64,000 bases of DNA from an uncultured Prevotella sp. (GTDB taxonomy: Bacteria > Bacteroidota > Bacteroidia > Bacteroidales > Bacteroidaceae). Numbering within the stretch: the stretch's first letter is position 1; every line of letters begins with the position of its first letter. The position numbers and the translations under genes were made by a program. The stretch covers positions 25,911-89,910 of the forward strand of contig CAMHAM010000008.1 in the NCBI GenBank assembly GCA_946183415.1. The letters are read 5' to 3'. Below the pieces are notes generated by a model. That model ran no database searches and was not told the DNA's origin. It saw nothing but the letters and a program-made list of their open reading frames with translations. Positions 16,490-23,594 of the stretch are shown here, piece after piece.

Positions 16490-16537
16490 CACTGTGAAAT
16501 AGAAAAAGAATGTCGAACAAGCTAAAATGATACGAAT

Positions 16538-17584
16538 ATGAAGAAGATGTTTTTCGCACTGATGGTGATGCTGACCACGACAATGGCGGCAAGCGCAATG
16601 AGCTACGAGCAGGCCCGCAGCGAGGCCCTGTTCCTCACCGACAAAATGGCATACGAGCTGAATCTGACTGACGAGCAGTACGAGGCAGCTTATGAAATCA
16701 ATCTCGACTACCTGATGGGAGTAACAGGACGTGCAGATGTATTCGGCACCTACTGGGAGCGCAGGAATCTCGATCTCAGCTATATCCTGCTCGACTGGCA
16801 GTGGAGCGCCTATCTGGCAGCTAGCTATTTCTATCGTCCACTCTACTGGGAGGCAGGCTACTGGCACTTCGGTGTCTATCGCCGCTATCCGCACCGTGAC
16901 TATTTCTACTTCGGGCGTCCGCACTTCTATGCCACCTATCGCGGCGGACACGCCTGGCACGTTTATGGCGGACATGGCTACTATTATGTACACAGAGAGC
17001 ACTTCCGCTCATCTCCAAGAGCACACTTCGGTATGCACGATCGCTGGAACCGTGGTGACTTCCGTGCATCTCACCACAGCTCTACACGCATCACGGCAGG
17101 ACCTAATCATGGCAATCACGGAGGTAGAATCGGCAGCAATGCTTCTGGCTATAACCGTCCCATGAATCATGGAAATGGTAACGTGAGTCGCAGACCAAGC
17201 AACAGCTTTGGAGGCTCTTATGGCAACAGACCGAATGGCGGTTCCTTTGGCAACAGACCGAATGGTGGTTCTCACAGCAGTAGCTCTAACGTGAACAGAG
17301 CACCTTCACGCCTAACTGAGAATTCTCACTTGAATAGCAGCTCGCGCCATGGAAGTTTTAGCGGACACGGCAGCACCCCCATCCGTCCCTCTCACTCTTT
17401 CGGAGGCTCGTTCTCTGGTAGCTCTCGTTCTGGAGGTTCATTCTCTGGCGGTTCCCATTCTGGAGGTTCGTTCTCTAGTGGTTCCCGTTCTGGAGGTTCA
17501 TTCTCTGGCGGCTCTCACGGTGGAGGTTCCCACTCAGGCGGTTCACGAGGTAGTGGTGGCGGTCACTTCGGAGGCCACAGATAA
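16538..17584 (+). CDS. Secreted Gly/Ser/His-rich repeat protein
   Basis: A 348-residue protein with a clear signal peptide (residues 1-20). Residues 20-110 are a folded-looking helical region rich in Tyr and Trp (YEQARSEALFLTDKMAYEL, then LLDWQWSAYLAASYFYRP). The rest is low complexity: His/Tyr-rich to about 170, then Gly/Ser/Asn, and finally a tandem GGSFSG-type repeat (about 288-345). I do not recognise a functional family. Similar proteins occur singly in Prevotella-like genomes. The composition suggests a surface-exposed or matrix protein. It converges with the phosphatase gene with a 6-bp gap and no terminator between them. Confidence 0.7.
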   Translation: MKKMFFALMVMLTTTMAASAMSYEQARSEALFLTDKMAYELNLTDEQYEAAYEINLDYLMGVTGRADVFGTYWERRNLDLSYILLDWQWSAYLAASYFYRPLYWEAGYWHFGVYRRYPHRDYFYFGRPHFYATYRGGHAWHVYGGHGYYYVHREHFRSSPRAHFGMHDRWNRGDFRASHHSSTRITAGPNHGNHGGRIGSNASGYNRPMNHGNGNVSRRPSNSFGGSYGNRPNGGSFGNRPNGGSHSSSSNVNRAPSRLTENSHLNSSSRHGSFSGHGSTPIRPSHSFGGSFSGSSRSGGSFSGGSHSGGSFSSGSRSGGSFSGGSHGGGSHSGGSRGSGGGHFGGHR

Positions 17585-17590
17585 ACAAGG

Positions 17591-18097
17591 CTACAGTTCA
17601 AGCGTGCGGACCTCCGCATTCGACATCCTCTGAATATCGCTCATTGACTTTTTATAATATACTGCCTGGATGGCCTTGTTCATGATTCCATGGCCTACAG
17701 CCAGCACCTTCTTTCCTGGGAATGTCGCCCTGACATAAGCGATGAATTCGCCAGCCCTGGAAAGAAGGTTTTCTAATGTCTCGATGTCATCAGGCCACAC
17801 TTCACCCTTCAGTTCTGGGATAAAGCGTCCAGTAAAACTGCCCCAGTCGCGCTCACGTAGCAAAGGGGTCGTCTGCACCTCAAGTCCATGGGGCTCAGCG
17901 ATTATCCTGGCTGTATCGACAGAGCGTTTCAGATCACTGGCGATGACGGCATCGAGGAGTCGGTCTTTCCACGCCTCACTCAACTGAATAGCCTGGAGAA
18001 TACCATTTTCATTGAGCTCTCCCTGCGTCTGTCCCTGCATGATCTGACGGGCATTATCCACCGTTTCTCCATGCCTGACTAAGTATAAAGTTGTCAT
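17591..18097 (-). CDS. Histidine phosphatase family protein
   Basis: A 168-residue cytoplasmic phosphoglycerate-mutase-like phosphatase. The RHG motif is at residues 8-10 (catalytic His9), the acid is probably Glu82 in RERDWG, and the second pocket His is His136 in VGHG. The short length places it with CobC/PhoE-type phosphatases; the substrate is unclear. It carries its own -7 element (TAATTTTG, 18117-18124 on the minus strand) and is divergent from the DUF308 gene. Confidence 0.88.
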   Translation of the reverse strand: MTTLYLVRHGETVDNARQIMQGQTQGELNENGILQAIQLSEAWKDRLLDAVIASDLKRSVDTARIIAEPHGLEVQTTPLLRERDWGSFTGRFIPELKGEVWPDDIETLENLLSRAGEFIAYVRATFPGKKVLAVGHGIMNKAIQAVYYKKSMSDIQRMSNAEVRTLEL

Positions 18098-18132
18098 CTT
18101 CTTTTAAATTTTGCTGCAAAATTACATAATTA

Positions 18133-18164
18133 TTTGCTTTTTCCACCTTAATTTGCTATATTTG
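18133..18164 (+). promoter_or_regulatory. Promoter of the DUF308 gene
   Basis: TTTG (18133-18136), a 20-nt spacer and TATATTTG (18157-18164) match the consensus fully. This promoter fixes the start of the downstream gene at ATG 18192 rather than the open frame beginning at 18111. Confidence 0.88.
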
Positions 18165-18191
18165 CAGCGCAAAACCAAGATTATTACGTAT

Positions 18192-18893
18192 ATGAAGATA
18201 TTACAAAGTTCCGTTTTCCGTGCCATCTGTGCCATCACCGTTGGTATTCTGTTGATTAAATATCCTGATAATACCGTCACGTGGATTACCGTAGCCATCG
18301 GTGTTTTGTTCTTGCTTTCAGGACTGATTTCGCTGATTGTCTATGTGAATGCCCGCAAAAACGTGTCGGAATATAAGATCATTGATGCCGAGGGACGCGT
18401 GGTGGCAGGCGAAAAACCCACCTTCCCCATTGTTGGCGTGGGTAGTCTGATTCTGGGATTCCTGCTGGCACTGACACCCAACATTTTTATCACAGCCCTG
18501 ATGTATATCATTGGAGGCATCCTGATTCTGGGAGCCATCAACCAGTATATGAACCTGATCAATGCCCGTAGGTTTGGTAAGGTTGGCATCGGCTACTGGG
18601 TGTTCCCGTCTGTCATACTGCTGATTGGCCTCTATGTCATCATCAAGCCCATGGTACCTGCCAGCATGGCAATGCTCATTCTGGGCTGGTGCTCGCTGCT
18701 CTATGGCGTGACGGAGTTGATCAACTCCATCAAGTTCCACTCCGACAAGAAGAAATTCAGGGAGGCGCAGGAGATCCAAGTGGCAGAGGAGGTCGTAGAG
18801 AATACAGAGGAACTGACGGTTGAAGAGGTCAAGGACGAAGTACCCGCTGATAATACTCAGCTTTCCGTTCCAACTTCATCGGATAAGCTCTAG
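18192..18893 (+). CDS. DUF308 / HdeD-like membrane protein
   Basis: A 233-residue inner-membrane protein with about six helices in three hairpins, each followed by Gly-rich turns such as VGILLIKYPDNTVTWITVAIG and LILGWCSLLYGVTELIN. This is the DUF308/HdeD pattern; HdeD is linked to acid resistance in enterobacteria, but that role is not transferable here. The C-terminal 50 residues form a charged acidic tail. Its last 65 bp overlap the 3' end of the convergent glycosylase gene, so part of the tail is dictated by the opposite strand. Confidence 0.78.
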   Translation: MKILQSSVFRAICAITVGILLIKYPDNTVTWITVAIGVLFLLSGLISLIVYVNARKNVSEYKIIDAEGRVVAGEKPTFPIVGVGSLILGFLLALTPNIFITALMYIIGGILILGAINQYMNLINARRFGKVGIGYWVFPSVILLIGLYVIIKPMVPASMAMLILGWCSLLYGVTELINSIKFHSDKKKFREAQEIQVAEEVVENTEELTVEEVKDEVPADNTQLSVPTSSDKL

Positions 18894-19392
18894 AACTGCT
18901 GGGCATGCGGTAGAGACGCAACTGACGGCCTTCGAATGCGAAGGTTGTATATTCACCCACTTTTGGAGGTTCAACACCAAACTGGCGACAGGCTATTTCT
19001 GTAGCCAGTTGTCCTGCCGTAACGACACTTTCGCATAAAGGGAGGCCGCGCACCATCTGACGGAGATCTGTTTCCTCCACGATCTCCAGATCTTTATCTG
19101 AGGCGGTACCTGTTGTGCGACGGATGCGCGTAGCGGTATCAAAGAGGGCGATGCCCTCAGCTTCAAGAAAAGGAACCAACTGCTCCAGACGGAAACACTT
19201 ATGGGCTGCATCCACAAAATAGTCCTTATCCTGAAAGAAGAGCAATCCGAAGATGCGCCACATGTCATTGATGAAATTCGGATAATAGAACTTCATCGAC
19301 CAGCGCTTCTCTGGAGGCGGAAAAGTGCCAAGCATCAGCAGCCTGGCACCTTTAGGGAGAAACGGCTGAAAGGGATGACGCTCTACCTCCAT
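18829..19392 (-). CDS. Uracil-DNA-glycosylase-superfamily protein (Mug-like)
   Basis: A 187-residue cytoplasmic protein of the UDG-like superfamily, probably removing deaminated bases in base-excision repair. The N-terminal motif LLMLGTFPPPEKRWSMKFYYP corresponds to the active-site loop, FWRI is replaced by MWRIFG, and the C-terminal MPSSSRAYPMKLERKAEYY corresponds to the DNA-intercalating loop region. Those C-terminal residues lie inside the 65-bp overlap with the DUF308 gene. The ATG shares one base with the uridine kinase stop, so it is the second gene of a udk operon. Substrate specificity is unknown. Confidence 0.75.
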   Translation of the reverse strand: MEVERHPFQPFLPKGARLLMLGTFPPPEKRWSMKFYYPNFINDMWRIFGLLFFQDKDYFVDAAHKCFRLEQLVPFLEAEGIALFDTATRIRRTTGTASDKDLEIVEETDLRQMVRGLPLCESVVTAGQLATEIACRQFGVEPPKVGEYTTFAFEGRQLRLYRMPSSSRAYPMKLERKAEYYQRVLRP

Positions 19393-20027
19393 TACTTCTT
19401 GCCCAGTTCCTCTATCACCTCCTCTGTAAAGCCCTGGATATAAGTCCTCAGAATATCAATACCACGCTTGTTCTCGCGTCCCCAGGGAATGATAAGGTCA
19501 GCAAACTTCTTCGTGGGTTCAATAAACTGCTCGTGCATGGGCTTTACATCGTTTTCATAATGGTCGAGCACCATGTCGACAGTACGCCCGCGCTCCACAA
19601 CGTCGCGGCGGATATTACGTATCAGGCGCACGTCACTGTCGGTATCCACGTAAATCTTCAAATCCATCATGTCGCGGAGCTTCTTATAATGAAGTGTCAT
19701 GATGCCCTCGAGAATGATGACGGGCTTCGGTTCTACATGAATAGTCTCCGGCAGACGATTGGAAAGCACATAGGAGTAGGTGGGTTGTTCGACAGCCTCG
19801 CCGTTTTTCAATTTCTTGATTTGTTCTGTCAGCAGTTTCCAGTCGAAGGCATCAGGATGGTCGAAGTTAATCTGCTTCCGCTCCTCCGGTGTTAGTTCGG
19901 TAGTGTCGTTATAATACGAATCCAAGGGGATGACCGCTGCACAATGAGGAGGCAGCGCTTTGGCAATACGTTTCACGACGGTGGTCTTGCCAGAACCAGA
20001 TCCGCCCGCGATTCCAATAATAATCAT
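19392..20027 (-). CDS. udk: Uridine kinase
   Basis: A 211-residue cytoplasmic pyrimidine-salvage enzyme that phosphorylates uridine and cytidine with ATP or GTP. The P-loop GGSGSGKTT is at residues 8-16 and the LDSYYND substrate segment near 35-41. NFDHPDAFDW follows at about 55-64, and the lid-like RNIRRDVVERGRT near 132-144. Length and motif order are standard for Udk. It is the first gene of a two-gene unit with the glycosylase. A heptamer repeat array lies directly upstream. Confidence 0.93.
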   Translation of the reverse strand: MIIIGIAGGSGSGKTTVVKRIAKALPPHCAAVIPLDSYYNDTTELTPEERKQINFDHPDAFDWKLLTEQIKKLKNGEAVEQPTYSYVLSNRLPETIHVEPKPVIILEGIMTLHYKKLRDMMDLKIYVDTDSDVRLIRNIRRDVVERGRTVDMVLDHYENDVKPMHEQFIEPTKKFADLIIPWGRENKRGIDILRTYIQGFTEEVIEELGKK

Positions 20028-20041
20028 AAACTTCTATTCAA

Positions 20042-20075
20042 TTTTCACTTTTCACTTCTCACTTTTCACTTCTCC
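20042..20075 (+). repeat. Heptamer tandem repeat (TTTTCAC type)
   Basis: Four full 7-bp units plus a partial one: TTTTCAC, TTTTCAC, TTCTCAC, TTTTCAC, TTCTCC. The array supplies the stop codon of the endonuclease-like gene and fills the gap upstream of udk. Confidence 0.8.
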
Positions 20076-21085
20076 AAGTACACCACTGTCGGCAGATGGT
20101 CACTATAGCCATTGAGCCACTGGCCTCCAGCATGTGTGCGCAGGGTATTACCCTTGTAAGGACCATCCTGTTGTATCAGGTAAGGACGACGGAACACCTG
20201 ATAATCAGTCAGTTTCAGACCCGTAGTTCCCAAGAGCGATGACGATACGATAATCTGGTCGAACAGATTCCAGGAACCTTGGAACTGCAGGGTACCTTCA
20301 CCCGCCGCCAGCATATTCCACCAAGGATTATAGAGGTCACCCTCACCTACCTCAGTCTTTTCTCGCTTGGCTCCCAAGCACTTCGCCATCGAAGGGTCCT
20401 GAGGGTCGTCGTTCATATCGCCCATAATCAGCAACTTCACCTGCGGATCATCCTTCAGCAACGAGTCCTTTACCACTCTGAGCTGGGAGCCACCCTCCTC
20501 ACGGTAATAAGAGGTTGCACCACGTGAGGGCAGATGATTCACCACGATTGTGACATGCTCACCTGCCAGTGTACCACTCACAATCAGAAATCCACGACTG
20601 GCACGCTTTGCATCCTCTGGCAACTTATATATATAAGGTATAAGCTTCACGTTACGCACACTGAAACGGGCAGGGTCATAGAGCAGGGCACAGTCGACAC
20701 CACGCTGGTCTGGCCCTTCGATATGTACGAACTGATAATTGCGGGCTCTCAATGGAGCCTCGTTACAGAGATCCGTCAGACATCTGGCATTCTCCACCTC
20801 AGCCACACCAATGGCTGCACAACCTTCCTGCAACTTGTCGGTACCCATTTCAGAAAGCACACGCGCCATGTTATGCAACTTGTTGACATATTTCTCGCCC
20901 GTCCACTTATAGGTACCCTCAGCCAGAAACTCATAATCGTTCTTGCCTTCGTCATGGCAGGTGTCAAACAAGTTTTCGAGGTTATAAAAGCCAATCGCAT
21001 AGTCGGCCTTTCCTCCGTCTGGACGGGAGGCGCAGACTGTCGTTGTTGCCAAGAAAGCCCCTACAATTAATAGTAATAATCTCAT
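20066..21085 (-). CDS. Endonuclease/exonuclease/phosphatase family protein, secreted
   Basis: A 339-residue protein with a signal peptide (MRLLLLIVGAFLATTTVCAS), so it acts outside the cytoplasm. The EEP fold motifs are in order: YNLENLFD (metal-binding Asn/Glu), VNHLPSRG, GDMNDDP and the final SDHLPTVV (catalytic Asp-His). Candidate substrates are extracellular nucleic acid or phosphodiesters. An upstream frame to 21148 was rejected because the promoter sits at 21105-21135. The stop codon falls inside the heptamer array. Confidence 0.85.
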   Translation of the reverse strand: MRLLLLIVGAFLATTTVCASRPDGGKADYAIGFYNLENLFDTCHDEGKNDYEFLAEGTYKWTGEKYVNKLHNMARVLSEMGTDKLQEGCAAIGVAEVENARCLTDLCNEAPLRARNYQFVHIEGPDQRGVDCALLYDPARFSVRNVKLIPYIYKLPEDAKRASRGFLIVSGTLAGEHVTIVVNHLPSRGATSYYREEGGSQLRVVKDSLLKDDPQVKLLIMGDMNDDPQDPSMAKCLGAKREKTEVGEGDLYNPWWNMLAAGEGTLQFQGSWNLFDQIIVSSSLLGTTGLKLTDYQVFRRPYLIQQDGPYKGNTLRTHAGGQWLNGYSDHLPTVVYLEK

Positions 21086-21104
21086 ATCTGATCGTTTATG
21101 AGTG

Positions 21105-21135
21105 CAAATATACCACAAAAATCTGAGCAGACAAA
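21105..21135 (-). promoter_or_regulatory. Promoter of the secreted endonuclease-like gene
   Basis: Minus-strand TTTG (21132-21135), a 19-nt spacer and TATATTTG (21105-21112). It diverges from the L31 promoter 18 bp away. Confidence 0.82.
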
Positions 21136-21153
21136 GAAAAAGGGACAAAAAAG

Positions 21154-21185
21154 TTTGTAGATTCCAAAAAAACTTCGTACCTTTG
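21154..21185 (+). promoter_or_regulatory. Promoter of rpmE2
   Basis: TTTG (21154-21157), a 20-nt spacer and TACCTTTG (21178-21185), with about 50 bp to the start codon. Confidence 0.88.
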
Positions 21186-21235
21186 CACCCGCTTTATGCG
21201 AATTTAGTAATTAAACATTAATATTTAACTCAAAA

Positions 21236-21490
21236 ATGAAAAAAGGTATTCATCCAGAAAACTATCGCCCCGTCGTATTCAAGGATATGTCCAACGGCGA
21301 TATGTTCCTTACGAAGTCTACTGCAAAGACAAATGACACTGTAGAATTCGAAGGCGAAACTTACCCAGTGGTAAAAGTCGAAATCTCTAGCACCTCTCAC
21401 CCGTTCTACACTGGTAAGAGCAAGCTCGTTGACACCGCAGGTCGTGTTGATAAGTTCATGAGCCGCTACGGTAAGGCTGCGAAGAAGTAA
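21236..21490 (+). CDS. rpmE2: 50S ribosomal protein L31, type B
   Basis: An 84-residue ribosomal protein bridging the subunits. It opens [17 protein letters not shown], and the [23 protein letters not shown] segment is diagnostic. There are no cysteines, so it is the zinc-free type B paralogue. It is a single gene with its own promoter and terminator. Confidence 0.96.
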   Translation: MKKGIHPENYRPVVFKDMSNGDMFLTKSTAKTNDTVEFEGETYPVVKVEISSTSHPFYTGKSKLVDTAGRVDKFMSRYGKAAKK

Positions 21491-21511
21491 GATTATAACC
21501 GCAAGATTTAT

Positions 21512-21557
21512 AAAGGCACGTCCCAGGTAGTTGCATATGCCGAGGATGTGCCTTTTT
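21512..21557 (+). terminator. Intrinsic terminator of rpmE2
   Basis: A 12-bp stem (21512-21523 with 21544-21555, one G-U pair) followed by T residues, 21 bp after the L31 stop. Confidence 0.82.
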
Positions 21558-21593
21558 ACTATTAAATACCCAATGACATAAAAATCTTAAAAA

Positions 21594-22613
21594 ATGAAAA
21601 GGCTGTCCTATTTGATTCCATTATTTATCTTAGCCTCATGCACATCCGAGGATAATTCAATGTCCCCAGAGCCCATACCAGCCCCGGTTATCGAGCCTGT
21701 CGCCAACACCAATCAGAATGACGCATCGGAGAATCCCTATCTGGCAAGACTTGAAATGCCAAAGACAAAAACTGGCAGCCAAGTCATCACTCACGAGACG
21801 AAAGACTTCGGGGTGAACTACTCCATAGAATGGGACGGCAAGCTGAAAGCACAGCGCTGGACCTGCTACCAGTTCTACGAAAAGAATTTCCCCCACAATG
21901 GGAACAGCCGCAAAGGACTTTGGCCCAATGGCGACCCCTGGGCTTATGACCCAAACGTGCCAATGGAGGATCAGCAGGCAAAGACCAACGAGCTCAGCAA
22001 GTCGTACTTCCCGGGCTTCCCCCAGACAACGGCCAATTACTTCCAGAAGGGGCATATATGCCCTTCGGCAGACCGCCTTTTCTCCAGGGAAGTCAATGAG
22101 CAGACTTACTACATGACGAACATCCTGCCCATGGCGGGCAAGTTCAATCAGGGCATCTGGGGGGTCATGGAGAATAAGCTGCGGGCGTTCATTGGCGAGA
22201 CCATGGACTCCCAGACTTTTGCCATGAACAGGACCTGGAACGGTTTCTGCGACACACTCTTCGTTTGCAAGGGCGGCACCATCGACAATGCAGAGCAGAT
22301 ACTTGACTATACCGTCGAATCGGCCAAGACGTCTGGCGAGACAGAACTGCATCCTGGCAAGCATATCATTCCAAAGTATTTCTTCATGGCTCTGCTCGCC
22401 AAGAAGGGGAATAACTACAAAGCGCTTGGCTTCTGGGTGGAGCACCTCAATGAAGACCATTCGAAAGATCCGCTTGGCGACTACGTGGTCAGCATCGACC
22501 AACTGGAGAGCTTGACAGGCATAGACTTCTTCTGCAACCTGCCTGACGACGTAGAGAACAAGGTAGAATCAGTATCTTCTGAACAGATAAAGAATGATTG
22601 GGGACTGAAGTGA
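21594..22613 (+). CDS. DNA/RNA non-specific endonuclease, lipoprotein
   Basis: A 339-residue NUC-family nuclease with lipobox LASC (Cys16), so it is likely attached to the outer membrane. The beta-beta-alpha-metal centre is visible as KGHICPSADR (catalytic His154) followed by TNILPMAGKFNQGIW (metal-ligand Asn185). A Pro-rich linker of about 35 residues separates the lipid anchor from the catalytic domain. The role is probably degradation of extracellular nucleic acids for nutrition or biofilm turnover. It stands alone. Confidence 0.88.
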   Translation: MKRLSYLIPLFILASCTSEDNSMSPEPIPAPVIEPVANTNQNDASENPYLARLEMPKTKTGSQVITHETKDFGVNYSIEWDGKLKAQRWTCYQFYEKNFPHNGNSRKGLWPNGDPWAYDPNVPMEDQQAKTNELSKSYFPGFPQTTANYFQKGHICPSADRLFSREVNEQTYYMTNILPMAGKFNQGIWGVMENKLRAFIGETMDSQTFAMNRTWNGFCDTLFVCKGGTIDNAEQILDYTVESAKTSGETELHPGKHIIPKYFFMALLAKKGNNYKALGFWVEHLNEDHSKDPLGDYVVSIDQLESLTGIDFFCNLPDDVENKVESVSSEQIKNDWGLK

Positions 22614-22643
22614 AAAGTTAAAAAAAAACAAGACACCACAACT

Positions 22644-22689
22644 TTTTCACTTCTCACTCCTCACTTTTCACTCCTTTTTTGTATCTTTG
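22644..22689 (+). promoter_or_regulatory. Heptamer array followed by -7 element of the peroxidase gene
   Basis: Units TTTTCAC, TTCTCAC, TCCTCAC, TTTTCAC and TCCTTTT occupy 22644-22678, followed by TATCTTTG at 22682-22689. The array takes the place where a -33 element would be. Confidence 0.7.
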
Positions 22690-22723
22690 TACCCAAGAAC
22701 TTAACATGTCTATATTATAAGAA

Positions 22724-23275
22724 ATGAAAACCGTTTACGATTTCACTGTCAAGGACAGAAAAGGAAAAGACGTATCTCTGAAAGAGTACGCCAATGAAGT
22801 GTTGCTGATTGTCAATACAGCAACCAAGTGTGGATTCACCCCGCAATACGACGAACTGGAGAAGCTCTATGAGAAGTATCATTCACAGGGCTTTGAGATC
22901 CTCGATTTCCCCTGTAACCAGTTCGGACAGCAGGCTCCTGGTACCGATGAGAGTATCCATGAGTTCTGCAAGCTGAATTTCGGTACAGAATTCCCCCGCT
23001 TCAAGAAGATCAAGGTCAATGGCGACGATGCTGATCCCCTCTACAAGTTCCTTCAGGAGCAGAAGGGTTTTGCAGGATGGGACATGAACCACCAGATTGC
23101 TCCACTCCTTGAGGATATGCTCTCAAAGGCTGACCCCGACTACAAGCAGAAGCCCGACATCAAATGGAACTTTACCAAGTTCCTTATCAACAAGAAGGGT
23201 CAGGTAGTAGCTCGCTTCGAACCTACAGAGAATATAGCAAATATTGAGGCTCAGATTGAAGAACTGCTGAAATAA
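22724..23275 (+). CDS. Glutathione-peroxidase-family thiol peroxidase
   Basis: A 183-residue cytoplasmic peroxidase. The peroxidatic cysteine is Cys36 in NTATKCGFTPQY. FPCNQFGQQ (Cys64, with the Gln of the catalytic tetrad) and the KWNFTKFLI Trp/Asn segment complete the active site. It is a cysteine type, not a selenocysteine one, and in bacteria such enzymes usually use thioredoxin instead of glutathione. It is monocistronic, with a heptamer-linked promoter upstream and a strong terminator downstream. Confidence 0.9.
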   Translation: MKTVYDFTVKDRKGKDVSLKEYANEVLLIVNTATKCGFTPQYDELEKLYEKYHSQGFEILDFPCNQFGQQAPGTDESIHEFCKLNFGTEFPRFKKIKVNGDDADPLYKFLQEQKGFAGWDMNHQIAPLLEDMLSKADPDYKQKPDIKWNFTKFLINKKGQVVARFEPTENIANIEAQIEELLK

Positions 23276-23302
23276 GGATTCCTTTTATACATAATCACAT
23301 CA

Positions 23303-23332
23303 AAAAAGGCTCGTTTCACAACGAGCCTTTTT
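23303..23332. terminator. Bidirectional intrinsic terminator
   Basis: A 13-bp perfect stem (23303-23315 with 23320-23332) and a TCAC loop, with T runs on both strands. It ends the peroxidase transcript and could also end a minus-strand transcript from 23401. Confidence 0.9.
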
Positions 23333-23400
23333 CATAAAAACTTACTTAAAAAACTAAATTAATCAACCATAAACCTTAACCATTAAAATCTTATCTGCTG

Positions 23401-23408
23401 CAAAGGTA
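23401..23408 (-). promoter_or_regulatory. Possible minus-strand -7 element facing the terminator
   Basis: TACCTTTG on the minus strand, with the bidirectional terminator about 70-100 nt downstream and no reading frame of size between. No good TTTG is seen at the -33 position, so confidence is low. Confidence 0.3.
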
Positions 23409-23564
23409 CATTTAGATTTAGAAACTTATGTTCATATAGCGTTTTTTGATGTTTAAAATGCGCTATTTGGCGGATTTTCCACTTAAAATCACGTAATTTC
23501 AACATTTTTAGCCTGAAATCATTACTTTTTCATCAAAAAATGATGGTTATTCACGGAAATTATC

Positions 23565-23572
23565 TAATTTTG
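23565..23572 (+). promoter_or_regulatory. -7 element of the hybrid regulator gene
   Basis: TAATTTTG lies 22 bp upstream of the start codon. A matching -33 TTTG is not obvious. The 150-bp AT-rich gap before it shows nothing else that I can name. Confidence 0.5.
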
Positions 23573-23594
23573 CACATACAAATACTGACCATAA

